From Mortierella alpina (taxonomy: Eukaryota; Mortierellomycota; Mortierellomycetes; Mortierellales; Mortierellaceae): a stretch of 64,000 nt of DNA. The position numbers and the translations under genes were made by a program. This document shows, piece after piece, positions 1-11,762 of the stretch (positions within the stretch are counted from its first letter, which is position 1; the number at the start of each line of letters is the position of its first letter). The notes under the pieces are model-generated. The model ran no database searches and was not told where the DNA came from. It saw only the letters and a list, made by a program, of their open reading frames with translations. The stretch covers positions 434,001 through 498,000 of the forward strand of contig JANATF010000008.1 in the NCBI GenBank assembly GCA_029449245.1, in the 5' to 3' direction.

Positions 1-652
1 TATTGCTGGCGGGTGCGCTGGAAGGTATTGGCGTGGCAGGTGTGACAGATCGTGATTTTGCACTATCCTGTGGATTATGTACGCGACAGGGTCCCGTTGT
101 CGATTTTTTGCGGCGGCTGCTGGATGCGCCTGCTGTGGACTGATCTATGGTGGTGGTGGCAGGATTGGTCGACATGCCCTCCTGTCCTATCGAGCGAGTC
201 GCTGAAGATGCAGTCGTCTCCATGGAGTCTGACGAGTCCTGGCCAGCAGGATCGCCAGCCGATGGGGGGGCTGGGCAAGTGCATTTCTTGGGGGTCGAGG
301 TCTGTTTCCGACGTCTAGCTATCTTGGATTTCTGCCAAGGGAATGTAGACGCATCCTGCAGAGGTCCTGCCGTCGGGTCTTTGAGCAGCTCAATTGGCGG
401 AATCTCGAGCGCCTCTGGCTTTGCGCCTGTGGTGTTGAGGAACTCTTGCCAGGGCTCTTGCGGCACTGGTGTGGGAGCCTTGACGAGTTCGACGTAGGTG
501 CATTCCAGATCAAGGCGGGCGCACCGAGCACAGCAGGGCTGACCGTCGCATTTCGAGCGCTGTTTGCGACATGGTAGACAAGCGTCTCTGATCTTGAGGA
601 CCGATGTTGGCGGAAGGGCGATTCCAAGAGTGGGCGGTGCAGGATCCGGCAT
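1..652 (-). CDS. Zn(II)2Cys6 fungal transcription factor, N-terminal part (cut by window start)
   Basis: A reading frame runs on the minus strand from an ATG at 650-652 to the window edge with no stop (217 codons). An in-frame TGA lies three codons upstream, which fixes the start. Residues about 22-55 form the binuclear zinc cluster of fungal Gal4-type regulators: ACLPCRKQRSKCDG, then CCARC and a last Cys before TYVELVK, giving a CxxC-x6-C half followed by CxxC-x6-C. After it comes a Pro/Ser/Thr-rich low-complexity stretch. The family binds CGG half-sites in the nucleus, usually as dimers; the dimerisation and regulatory regions would lie beyond the window. Target genes cannot be inferred. 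The promoter side (653 onward) is a GA/GT repeat tract. Confidence 0.85.
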   Translation of the reverse strand, partial: MPDPAPPTLGIALPPTSVLKIRDACLPCRKQRSKCDGQPCCARCARLDLECTYVELVKAPTPVPQEPWQEFLNTTGAKPEALEIPPIELLKDPTAGPLQDASTFPWQKSKIARRRKQTSTPKKCTCPAPPSAGDPAGQDSSDSMETTASSATRSIGQEGMSTNPATTTIDQSTAGASSSRRKKSTTGPCRVHNPQDSAKSRSVTPATPIPSSAPASN

Positions 653-764
653 GGGGCTTCAATGTGGATCGAGTGCTATGCCGTAAAGGCGTCGAATGTC
701 CGTTGAGGAGAGCAAGGGGGTAGCGGCTGGCAAGACTGGGGGGATTGGAGGGGAGGTGGGACAG

Positions 765-937
<173 letters not shown>

Positions 938-3040
938 GACAGAGGGAGGACAGAGGGAGGACAGAGGGGAGGAGGACCAGGGGCGAGGTTGAATGAATGA
1001 ACGAATGAATGAATGAATGGAGAGCGAGGATGCAAATCAAAAAAAGGGGGAGACGATACGATGAGAGAGAGAGACAGAGAGAGAGAGTGAGAAAGAGAGA
1101 GAGCAAGAGAGAAAAGAGAGAAAGAGCGAGGGAGCGAGAGAGACAGAGACAAGGGGGGTGTCAATCAACCAAAAAGCACACATACACACGCAACAGAGGC
1201 AAGAGGAGAGTGTCTAAAGGGTGGACGAGGTTCGAGACAAGGTTGCAGAGGTTAAAAAAAGAGAGTGGAGCGAAAGAGAGAGAGAAGAAAGAGAGACAGA
1301 GAGGAAACGACGAAAGAGCGAAAAAGGAAGAAAAACCAAAGGGGAACTGGTCGATAGCCATCCAAACTCAGCGCAAGGCGACGGTGCACTGTGCTCGCTG
1401 CACACTTGCCACTTGCCACCTGCAGCACGCAACAGAGCCACAGGGCAGCAGATAGATAGCATGCAACAGGCTCGCACCCCACGCTACCACCTGCTGTCCA
1501 TGCGCTCGAATGTAGGGGGGGGGGAATACGCGCCTTGGATGTGCACGATTCCCCAGTCTCCTGTTACTACCCGGCCCACTCCACCAGTAGCAACAGCACA
1601 GTAAGCACAGTCCACCCCCTCCTCCACATGAACATCTGCCTGGACACTATCTGCTTGGACTTTGTCCGTCTCCATCTTCATTCGCAGATTATGGGCCATT
1701 CAACGGAAAGATATCTATCTATCTCCCTAGCTTTTTTGATGGACAAACAAGGAGCGCATCGCTGCTTTACGAGAGCAACACTTGCACACCCACACTGGCA
1801 AATCGAAGCGTCCTTCTTTCTCTTTCTCTTGCATATGACAGATAGCCGAGTAAAAGCCCGAAGTGAATGAACGCGCGTATTGTCGCCGCCTACATTAGGC
1901 TGTTCGAGGATATCCGTCCATCACATAAGGCATCCCTACTGTGCACAGCTCCCAGCAAAGCCCAGGCTCACTCCGATTCGATACTTAGTTCCTCTTCCCC
2001 CCCCCCTTCCCCGCTACGGCAGAAAACGTTCCAGTGAGCCGTCAGTGTCATTTTGCCTTCCTTACTAAGCTATGATGAGCAAAGGCCATACAGTGTCGTG
2101 TCCGTATTGTACGCGTAAATGGATTAGACGTAGAAGCGACACCAACATAACAAACAAAGAAAGTCTGTACGCTATCGTACAGTACACGTATGAAGGCGCA
2201 AACGTACCACGCATAACATAGCCGGCGTGTGGTGCAGAGGCATTTGCGCGCCGAAAATACTCTAAACTACAGTACAACACAGCCTGCATCTTCTAGCACC
2301 GTATGTTCTTGCATATACTCTTTAGAGGGCCGCTCTCCTATAAAACTGCGGCGTTGCGCGCGCACATGCTTAGACCAACAACCTTCCAATATCCCCCCCG
2401 TGTCGCTTTTTGGTGGTTCGAGGGCGCTGAAGTATAGAAGAGAAACTGGAGGCAATGGCCTGATGGTCTGTTCCAGATCTAGCCAAACCCAAATTCACGA
2501 TCAGACGTGCAAAGCAGGTGGGGGAGGGGAGGGGCAACGTCAGCAGCTTGGTGAGATCCGCTTGAGAGCCCGGCAAAAGGACGTCCACTGGTTATCTTTC
2601 CGATCACTCTCTCACTAACTCCACTCTCTGAAAGTCTACTGACTCTATAAAATAAAGCCATCAAGCTATGAACTATGAACTGCAATACGGAGCAATTAGG
2701 TTCTTCAAAAGGGTCTCGAACCCGCCGATTGTTACTTGTTGGTACCGGGGCACCTTCTTTCGTTCAAGGTTACCATAAAGTACACCGAAAACGACAAGTG
2801 GGAGAGGAATCCCGAGATGCGACCTTGAAAAATCACCCTCTCGGAAATGCGCATAAGCTTGGCAGGACTGCGCTGCGCAGGGGAAAAAGAAAAAGCGAAG
2901 CAGCGACGAAAAGGCCAAAAAGATAACATGATGGGACTGTGGGAGTAAAGTAGAATACAAAGATCACAAGTTTATGATGCTTGTGATGACAGAGCGTCGA
3001 CCCTGCCGATTATTAACCCTCGTCTGATGCTGTTTGAAAG

Positions 3041-5383
3041 CTAGAAAGCAAGGTCGTCACCTAGATATCACATCACACGTGTTAGAAGGTACTCGTGCTG
3101 AACGTAGGCGATTGATGACTCGGTCAAAATATAAATCATTACCTTGCTTCGTTTCCTGCTTGATATCTTCCTGAATGCCCTCAACAAACCTCTTGAAGAC
3201 TTCGACGTGCTCCCGAAGCGATGTCTTTTGCCAGTCTATTAGTTTAGAACAAATAATAGATTTGTTTCCAGACCAACGTTAGTCGTGGACATGGGATCTC
3301 ACTCATCTTTAGCATGAGTGAACACCTCCTTGGCTTTTAGTCATACCTTTGAGCTTGGATCCATCCTTATGCGTGGCATCGTACTCGTTCAGCTCTCTGA
3401 CGAGCTGAGGGACGGTAGGTGGAGAACTTGGGTCAAAGGATTCGCATGATTCCATTGGGATGGGCACACACACGCGTCCTGATACGAACAATCGGAGGGT
3501 GAAAATGAGCAATCAAGTGCATGGACTTTTGAGATTTGCCCCTTGTGCAACCAGAACCTAGTTCTCTTACCTGTCTTGGGATGGACACAGAATGGACTCT
3601 TTAGCAAATGCTTCATATCCGTTGTAACTTTGTCGTCCAGACGGGGATACGTCAACTGGAACTTGATATCCCGGATGATGAGTTCCAGATGCTGGTGCTT
3701 CTTTGGGGACTATTTCAGCAAAGCGACGTCGAGATTAGTTTCAATGATCGAACCTCAATACCAACCATCCACTGTACACCGCAACACTTGAACTCACAGC
3801 TGCTTTTGCATCTCTAAAGATAGCTACTAGATCATCCCATTTCTGTTCAGACGCACGCCCTGGAGTTTCTTCCCAAGCGGCCCGCACTTGAGCTTGCACC
3901 TCCTCGTCGGGGATAATGGCGAGGACCTTCTCCCAGTGTTCAGGCTTTGCCAGAATATCCTGAGATCCAAGCACAAGGTCCTTGAAATGCTCATTGACAG
4001 TTTCGTATGACCGGCTATATTTGACAGAGGTCAGGAAGGCATTAGGCAATGTACGTTAGCTGAGGCATTGGCTAATGTAGTATCATCCAAAAAAAAAACG
4101 TTCTTGAAGTTACCTTAATGAGGGATGCATGACGTTGGGCAGCTTGACCTTCTTTCCCTGTTGCGCACCTCCCTATCCGCGTGTCATGAGCATAGCAACC
4201 GAATGTTTAGACCTGACCTATGAATGCGTCTAGCATAGCTCGGATCGTTACCACAACACGACGAACGCGCTGTCCTTACCTTAACCACTTCCAGATACGA
4301 CACAATCGATTTCCGTTGCTCGTTATTAAGCAGGCGAGCCCTCTCGTCCGCGATCCAGCAATGAATACCTCGACGTCCAGAGTATACCCAGAGCAAATGC
4401 TTGAATCCAAAGTCGTCCACTAGTGCCGCATTGATGATCTTCATAGCCACTGTCATGAACTCCCAGCACTTTGGGCACACCTCGCCTCCGGAGCAGCACG
4501 TTCTAATCTCGTCGTAATCCGTCATATCGATATCAAACACCAGCTCCTTGCTGACGGGCTGAAATGACGACGCCTTGATCATGTTCTTATCCTTGGGTTT
4601 AATGTTGTAGATGGCGCCGAGATCGATCTTGGCTGGACAGAGTCGAACCAGCTCCTGTTTGAATTCGTCTACGTTTCTGTAAGACTGAAAACGGATGTAG
4701 GTCTCGTCGATCAAAGTGAAGCAGAACTCCCGATTCATAAACGTCTTGGAAGGTACCGGTGCTAAAGAGCCAGAAACCGACGTATTAGCATTACTCATTA
4801 CTTGTCGATAAACTGTTTCTCCTGTTCCAAGCAAAGAAGAGTTTGGCGTTGCCTCCTTACTCTTGTTGTAGTTGAGCCAGTCATAATATGGTTTCATGGG
4901 GAAGAAATGGCGGTAAAAGAGCATGAGTTGCCTCGGCATATCGCCAACAAGATCGTCTGCGTTTGTATTCCTGTTCAGTAGATAAAGAAAAATAGGGCGT
5001 CAAGTCAACATGCTTTCTGGCTGAATGACCTTTGTTATTCCCACAGCACCACCGTGCTTTCAAACAGCGGCGACTCGGGAGTGCTTACTGGTAAATCAAT
5101 GCTTTAGCAGGGGCCGGCATCCTGAATGGGTTGTTCTTGACTTCTATTGGTACTGGGTTGGTCTCGCTTTCCATCCATGCAAAGTCTGGAATGTCATCAA
5201 AGTCGTCTCCGTCCAGCATTCCATCGGACTGTCCTGCCTCGACTGTTGGCTCGCCATGCGGCCCTGCGCCTGGTCACGACGAATGATGGTTAGCAAAGCT
5301 GGTGCGTCCTGCCCTGAGAATGCGATCCTTGCCTAAAAATTTTGACACGTACTTGGCCTGGGATCAATATCCATTTCTGACAT
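3041..5383 (-). CDS. PRI1: DNA primase catalytic (small) subunit, PRIM1/Pri1
   Basis: The small subunit of primase-polymerase alpha makes the RNA part of replication primers. Exons read from splice signals: 5383-5353, 5269-5089, 4970-4280 (probably split, see below), 4172-4114, 4014-3798, 3709-3571, 3478-3347, 3235-3143 and 3060-3041; total length is a multiple of three. Family landmarks are all present: ELVFDIDMTDYD (two catalytic Asp), RTCCSGGEVCPKCW (zinc site CC-x5-C-x2-C), YSGRRGIHCW, and YPRLDDKVTTDMKHLLKSPF carrying the third catalytic Asp. The segment 4860-4762 looks like a 99-nt GT-AG intron without stops: it would insert 33 residues just before the conserved NREFCFTL block. Splicing it gives about 487 aa. 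The last exon (GDDLAF then stop) is a prediction; reading through instead ends at 3057. An N-terminal acidic extension of about 70 residues precedes the conserved domain. Confidence 0.92.
4762..4860 (-). other. PRI1: Probable in-frame 3n intron inside PRI1
   Basis: On the coding strand it begins GTAAGG and ends CTTTAG, is 99 nt long and has no in-frame stop, so a plain reading frame runs through it. Removing it joins WLNYNK to TPVPSKTFMNREF, matching the spacing usual in primases. Splicing is inferred, not shown. Confidence 0.7.
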
Positions 5384-5538
5384 GACTATGGTATGCTGGC
5401 TTAACGTGCTGCCGTGGAAAGATGGGAGGTTGTGAAAGCAAAAAAAGATGCCGAGGTGCGTCTTGCCTCCAAATCAAAACACACCTTACGCGCGCCGATC
5501 ATGTGATTTAATTTAAAAAAAAACGCGTCGCCAGCTCC

Positions 5539-6947
5539 TCACAAAAGGCTCAAAATCTGGCTTCCTTCCCAAGAACCGCCCGCTGCGAGGGCAATGAACT
5601 CGGCGACTTGGCCAGCCTCCACGCAAATCATGCGGTGGTACTCCTCATCCCCAAAGTCGGCCATACCAGCGGCCTTTTCGGTCCAAGGGTTCCAGACTAC
5701 GATATCGCTCAGTCCGTTCTTGGTAACCTGAATGCCTCCCTGCTCGGTACCGTAGGGGATCTGGATGTGGCTAGATTTAACCTTGGCATAGACACTGTCA
5801 ACCTCACCATGGATCACCACATCGCCCTCCTGACTGGCTGTTTTTTGCAACACTTTGTCTACGTAGTCCACGCCGCTCAACCCAATGACCTTGACCTTGG
5901 ATGCATCCTAGAATTGGCGTGTGAAGCAATATCAACACTGTTAGACAAAGCATCTGGGGAATGAAAACTTTCCTCAAGCGCAGCAGTAATAGATGCTCTG
6001 CGGTTTCTCGACCATTTACAGGAATCAAGAAGTACGTGTGCAAAAGAGTATTGAAATCGAACGCCTTGTCTCCAATGTTCTGCACACGCAGGTGCGTTTC
6101 CAGGGTGCCTGCAGACAGTTTAACGGTGTAAACCAGCTCAAAGTCAAAAGGCCACATTTGGCGGTGCTCTTCAGAGATCATGCTATGATCCAAACCTAGT
6201 GCGTTCAGCATCAATTATGTATCGAGTCACCAATAAGTCATACATGCCAATAAGGTCGCGCTCACAAAGCTGGGCACATCGTCGTAACTTCAGTCAAGCA
6301 GTCATCTTACCGAACTGCGCAGTGACGGTTTCCTGATCCTCTGAAGAGTTGACGAGCTTCCAACGCGTAATCCGAGCAAAGCCTATGCAAGAAAAGGTCC
6401 AGGTTGATGAGAATCCAGAGCGCTCATTCCGCGCTATATCGAGTCCCGCCGTTACTCCTCCAGGCGAGACTTTTTCTTCTTACCGTGTTGAGGAAGACTG
6501 GCAGTGACATGGGGCGCCTTTCCTTTGCCAAACACTGGGAACACGAGCGGGATTCTACCAGACGTGAAAATTGAACACGAGGAATTGTGCGCGAGGTTAG
6601 AATGAAGCTTCTTTTGTGAGAGAATCAAATCCTCAATCAAACCTCTCTGAAACCAACTTGCGAGCCTCTTACCCTCCACGGATCGCCTTTGAACCGTCGA
6701 CAATAGCCTTCTCACTGTAATGTGGTAATATAAGAGGAATCACGCGATTTAGTGTGCGTGTGAGTGTATGGCAACATGCCTTTGGTGGATGCACTGAGCG
6801 ATGGCGTTAGCTGGCTGACCTGAGAAAGATGCGTTCTCTGCCGTCGACCTTCCATGAGGTGAGGGTTGCGCCAAAGAGATGGATTTCGGTTGATGAGCCC
6901 GATGGATGCGTGAGCACGGTCTTGCTGCTTTGCTGAGAAACTGGCAT
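5539..6947 (-). CDS. Glucose-6-phosphate 1-epimerase (D-hexose-6-phosphate mutarotase)
   Basis: It interconverts the alpha and beta anomers of hexose 6-phosphates in the cytosol (aldose 1-epimerase superfamily, yeast YMR099C type). Six exons (6947-6820, 6714-6673, 6554-6484, 6382-6311, 6195-6020, 5907-5539) give 285 aa, close to the usual family length. The frame starts MPVSQQSSKTVLTHPSG and shows family segments in order: GATLTSWKVDGRERIFLSE, GGIPLVFPVFGKG, GFARITRWKLVN, then the beta-sandwich core with LRVQNIGD, LLHTYFLIPD and VWNPWTEKA. MICVEAGQVAEFIALAAGGSWEG near the C-terminus carries the conserved acidic motif. The gene lies 155 bp upstream of the primase start in tandem orientation. 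It is divergent from the CBM18 lectin gene, with 440 bp between the starts. Confidence 0.9.
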
Positions 6948-7387
6948 GCTTTATGTTGGAAAGAGGAAGAGAGTGCTGGATGAGGATACAACAGGCAGCG
7001 AGTGCAGTGCGTGCGTGTGTGTGTGCGTGTGAGGGAGAGAAAAGAAGACAGGAAGGAGGGAAGGAAGGAAGTGAGGAAGAGAGGACTGCCTGGCCAATAA
7101 CGCGAGTCTGATAAGGAGAGGCTGAGCCTGAGTGCAGCCATGGCATACCCGCTGGGAATGAACCTTGAGGGGGAGGAAAAGGAGAACGAACATGGTCACC
7201 CGCGCGGGGGCAGAGGACGAGGGCAGGAGGGGGTTGGGCACAAAGGGGGGACAGTGAGACTGAGAGCGACAGACGGGGGACGGATAGCAAGGGCCGTTGA
7301 ATATTTGAATATCGCACAAAAAAAGAAGCGTTCTCGCTCTTCTCTCTACCCACTCCCCAGATCAGCTCCCATTGCATCCCTGCCATC
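6948..7387. other. Divergent intergenic region (epimerase / CBM18 lectin)
   Basis: A 440-bp spacer between two start codons that presumably holds both promoters. It contains a GTGT-rich patch (about 7012-7030) and GGAAGGAAG purine repeats (about 7050-7080). No ORF with recognisable content is present on either strand. Confidence 0.5.
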
Positions 7388-7999
7388 ATGCACAAGCCTA
7401 CATCATCAACCTTGCTGCTGCTCGCTTGCCTCGCTCTCCTCTCTCTTGTCGCAGCCCTCTGTGGACCAGGCGCAGAATCATGCTCCGACGGAAACTGCTG
7501 TTCCCGAGATGTATGGTTTTTTCTTCATTGGAATCAGTCGCGCTGACCAACACTCCCCGCGTCCACTGCCTGGTTCCACGGGCTTGTTTCTAACCATTCA
7601 ACGGTGAATCCTCCCTCCAACATATAGGGCTTTTGCGGCAACTCTGAGCTCCACTGTGGCCCCGGATGCCAAGTCGGTTTTGGCGCTTGTGCAGGCAGTG
7701 GCTCAAGCTCAGCAATCGGTCCCTCGGTCACAACGGCTCCTTCGGTCCCCTCTGCCAGTGCCTCGTCAGAAGTTGTATCGCCAACGGTCAGCAGCGTCAT
7801 GACATCGGCCGTCGTCGCCACTACAACCACCACCACCACCACTACAACAACTTCAACCACATCAAGCTCATCCACCAAGGGTACATTTCAGCTGCAGCCA
7901 ACAGGGAGACCCAGTGGAGCAACTCCTTCTCAGGATAATGGTGTCAGGTCGACCGTTGCACTAGTTGTTGTATTTTTGGCCGGAATGATGATGGTGTAG
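7388..7999 (+). CDS. GPI-type chitin-binding lectin with one CBM18 (hevein) domain
   Basis: Two exons (7388-7510, 7628-7999) give 164 aa. Residues 1 to about 23 are a signal peptide with core LLLLACLALLSLVAA. The intron splits a hevein-like chitin-binding domain at residues about 24-65: CGPGAESCSDGNCCSRDG, GFCGNSELHCGPGCQ and FGAC, with eight cysteines and the CCS-x-x-GFCG signature. Then comes a Ser/Thr stalk with a run of about 12 Thr, and a hydrophobic C-terminus (STVALVVVFLAGMMMV) with no cytosolic tail, as expected for GPI attachment. It is probably a cell-surface or wall protein binding chitin or GlcNAc polymers; an enzymatic domain is absent. The gene is 213 bp upstream of the UPF0303 gene on the same strand. 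Confidence 0.88.
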
Positions 8000-8212
8000 A
8001 CTTCCATGCCTAGTCCTCCTCATATACCGTTCGTCCATGCAGCTCAATATCCCTAATATAATACAATGACCGAGGAGTGATCGAATCGAAAAAAAAAGGT
8101 TCCACAGTCACGAAGTGCCAGAGTGAAAGAGGCAGAGAGAGAGAGACAAAAGAGAGGGAGATGGAGGTCGTTCTCTGTTCCCTTTCTTTATCACTGCCAA
8201 AGATAAGACACC

Positions 8213-8919
8213 ATGTCACTCAGCTCGCACCAGATGGAAGAAGCAGCCCAGCTACTCCCCGGACTACTCGCCCAAGAACAGGAGCTCCAGTTCCCCAGAT
8301 TCACCAACGACGATGCGTTAGAGCTCGGTAACACTCTTGTCCTTATGGCCAAGAACCGCACTCCCTTCAAGGGTGTCTCGGTCATGATCACACGCAACGG
8401 ACAGCAGCTCTTTCAGCACTCCATGGAAGGCACGTATTGACACTCAATCCACACCATCACACAGACTATTCAACAGCTATTGGCAGTATCCGAAAGACCA
8501 CGGATCAGACTCTCGCTTTCTTCATACCAGTGCCTCTCGTCTTCACTCGCCATCTCTCGGCTCTTCTTTATTAACCTGTTGTGTGTTGTGCTTCCCCGTC
8601 CTCACCTTTTTTGTACAACACTATAGGCACCACGGTTGACAATGAGAACTGGATGCGTCGCAAGGTCAACACGGTTGTCCGCCTACAGCACTCATCCTAC
8701 TACATCGGCCGTCTGCTCGCCTCCAAGGGACAAACAGACATGGAAAAAGCCTACTTGGTTCCAGTGGCCGACTATGCCTGTCACGGAGGTGCATTCCCAC
8801 TTTTGATCAAGCATGTTGGATGCGTCGGTGCCATTGTTGTCAGTGGATTGAAGCAGGATGAGGACCACGCCATGGTGGTGCAGGGCATCCGACAGATGAT
8901 CGAAATAATGAAGAACTAA
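8213..8919 (+). CDS. UPF0303 family protein (yeast YBR137W-like)
   Basis: Exons 8213-8429 and 8627-8919 encode 169 aa. The order of conserved blocks matches the UPF0303/YBR137W family: NDDALELGNTLVLMAK, then TTVDNENWMRRKVNTVVR, HSSYYIGRLLASKG, YACHGGAFPLLIK and VSGLKQDEDHAMVVQGIRQM. In yeast the family member is a small cytosolic decamer linked to the GET/TRC tail-anchored protein pathway; the biochemical role is not settled. The only join that keeps the conserved frame uses a GC donor (AG|GCACGT) with a normal ATAG acceptor; the nearby GT donor gives an early stop. The gene is convergent with the bHLH gene, 178 bp apart. Confidence 0.85.
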
Positions 8920-9097
8920 GAGACAATATATACTCTTCTTTACCGTGGATCATACAGATTGGAACGTTTTTTTTTTTTTTTTGTTCGTTTGAGCTGTGCG
9001 ATTCTATTGATACAAAGGTGATGGGCGAAGAGAGAAAGGGGAATACCGATATCAACAAAAAAAATACAAGTGGGGGAAACAAAGATGAAGATTGACA

Positions 9098-11762
9098 CTA
9101 TGAGATAGTGCGAGCAAGAGATGTCAGAGCCTGAGCAGCATCCTCGTCTGCCTCTTGCGCAGTTACGTCTACCCCACTGGACTTGGATCTATTCTCCGCC
9201 CCAGAGTCGTCCACCACGACCATAACTCCGCTGTCTTTTTGAGAATCCAGCGATCCGCTGATACTACTGTTGCTGTTGACCTGCTCTCGTCCGCGCTCCA
9301 CCTGCTTGGATCGTTTCGAGTTCTCGTCGTCATCGTCCTCACCCTCGTCATAACTGGCGAGCTGGGTCCGCTTCTTTGGATTGGGGCTAGTGGGGAAGGA
9401 GGTCAGGGAGGTGAGCGAGGTTGTTGGAGACGCCGGGCTTGGCCCTCTACCACCTAGATCCATCGCTGAGCCACTCTCTGCAGACGCCGCCTTGGAGCTA
9501 TCCGATGCTCTCTTCTTGCTCGCACTCGAACCAGACTTGGCAAGAGCTCTACCCGATGCGCTAGAAGTGCTGCGTTTCCTTTGCACGTTCCAAGGCTCTT
9601 CCTGTATAAAGATGGGCTCTGGCTGCAGCGATTTATGTCTGGCATGGTTGGCCTGAGAAAGCTTCTGCTGCTTCTGTTCAGGTGGGGGCTGTTGCGGTTG
9701 TTGTTGTTGTTGCTGCTGCTGCTGCTGTGGAGGAACAGATGGCGAGTGGCCTGGGTCCATTTGCTGGCCAGGATAAGGAGCGTACGGATAGCCATAAGAT
9801 GGGGGATAGTGGTAAGGGTGCGCATGAGGCGACCCATGTGGCGGATACATCTGTGGTGAAGGCGCGCCACTATAGTTCCAGTGCGGATGAGGTGAACCTC
9901 CAGGCGATGCCGATGACAGGGGACCCATAGATGGCGATCGAGGCTGCAGAGGCGAGAGCATGAAGGGTGAGATGGGGGGTTGATCTGCAGAGTGAGGCGA
10001 TAGGGTGAGGCTACTCCTGTTGCTCCCGGTCCCACTACTAAGTGCTCCTCCTCCACCTCCTCCTGCTCCTTGATGGTAGGACGGGTGCAAATGGTGTGGT
10101 TCTGGGATCGTCAATGGAGGCAGGCTTGATGCACCACGATGTGTCCGTCCTGAAACATGGCTTGTCGTGGATAGGGACCTGTCCTCGTTCGCGGCTGCAT
10201 GGCTCATCTGGCCTGAGGGCGACTGCAGCTGCATATTGGCAAGTGAGGATATTGGCGGCAATGCGGGTGAAGGTGAAGGTGATTCCCCAATGAACGGGGA
10301 GAGCTGTCGCTGATTTCTACCCGATCCCGAGCCTCCATCGAAGGGAGTCTCTCCTGGAGGAAACAGACCGTTGTGTTGTGGACCGGGTGAGATGGGCGAT
10401 GGCGGAAAATTAGGCGAGCTGGGGTAAGCACTCCTCGGGCTGGCAAGGTCGCCGATGGATGACGCGAAAGAGTTGGACCGCGGACGCGACTCGAGACTAA
10501 ACGAATCCGGTGCTCCTGACACTCCAAGGTTGGGATCACGCTCTGTGGAGGGACTGGGGGCGTCCGTGACGATGACCGGTGGGGGTGCCATTTTCCTTGT
10601 AGTGGACTTTGAGGGTGAGGCAACTGGCGATGAAGAGCGGGAAGTAGACGAAGACGATGGCATGGACGACCCTCTGTCTAGATCCTCCTTGATCGAGCTC
10701 TCGTCATCAACATCCATGTACATTCCAGCGTCTGTAGATGCCTTCGTAGCAGTGGCCGAGGTGCTCTCGCTCAAGGCGGGAGGATCCTCGCCCGTGATGG
10801 CGCGGATGGACAGCGCAAGCGCCTCATTCGACTCATTAAGGAACTTGATATGACTGACTGCTCCTCGAAGCACGTTGACGCGATGGCACTTTGAGGTCGC
10901 TTCCTCGAGATGCTTGGGTGGAAGTAGCTTTGTGAGATCGTCAATCAACTAGGGGGCAGTAAAGTCAAAGAGTGGGCTTTGTTTGATTAGAACGAGGTCT
11001 TTTCATCCTCTAAACTAGACTCGGCTGTAGAGTCAAACTTTTGCATCATACCTGATTGATGCAATCTCGGCGCTTCCGTTCTACGCGGTTATGGGTCTCG
11101 CGCCTGCGCTGCAGCTTGTCCAGCGCAGTCTTGGTATCAAGCGGCTTACGGTTGAGGATGTTGACACCCGCCAGATCAAAAGACTTTGTCGTCTTGAAGG
11201 ACTCGGACGATATGCTGCCTTCGAAGCGAAACACCTTAGGAGTCTTGGGCGCAGTCGAGGACGCTGCAGGCGACTTTGCGGCCACGGGTGCAGACGATTT
11301 GGAGTCCTTGATGGCCTTTGTCTTTGGAGCCGCCTTTGCTTTTTGGGCTTTGGCGCTCGGCTTGCCCGCTGCTGCCACTGATGGGATCTCTGTTGCTTCA
11401 TGCGCTGCGTTGCCACTATTGCTTTTACTGTTGCTTTCATTTCGCTCGTGTGCGTTGGGATGGCCTGGCTGAGGTGCTGGTCCGTGTCCTCCCGTATATG
11501 CATGTGGAGGGGCGTGCGCATAAGGCGGAGGGTATGGCGTGGACCCATAGGGCGGATAGGGAAAGTAAGGATGCTGGTGGTGGTGGCCAGGATGAGGAGG
11601 GTGACCATAGAATGCTGGAGGGTGGGGATGTGCATAAGCATGCTCAGCACTGCTGTATGCGGCCTCATCGGGGTGCGGTGGGTGCGCCTGTGGTTGGGAC
11701 GAGGCTGTGCTGGAAGCGGGCTGGCTGTGCGCTGGCCATGGTGGGGCCTGTTTCGAGGCCAT
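9098..11762 (-). CDS. Large bHLH transcription factor
   Basis: Two exons (11762-11052, 10948-9098) give 853 aa. The intron lies inside the bHLH domain: exon 1 ends with basic region and helix 1 (RRRETHNRVERKRRDCINQ) and exon 2 opens with LIDDLTKLLPPKHLEEA and helix 2 (HRVNVLRGAVSHIKFLNESN). The basic region has the H..ER.R pattern of E-box (CACGTG/CANNTG) binders. The N-terminal 170 residues are Pro/His/Tyr-rich; the long C-terminal part is Ser/Pro-rich with a Gln run (about 9-10 residues) and acidic patches. No leucine zipper was seen directly after helix 2. The start chosen is MASKQAPPWP; an in-frame ATG further upstream (11957) exists but would add a hydrophobic segment unlike a nuclear protein. 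Target genes are unknown. Confidence 0.85.

Noticed and set aside
2690-2770. Possible tRNA on the minus strand (GGTTCGAGACC at about 2712)
   Set aside because: The T-stem does not pair over 5 bp and no acceptor or anticodon stem could be built.
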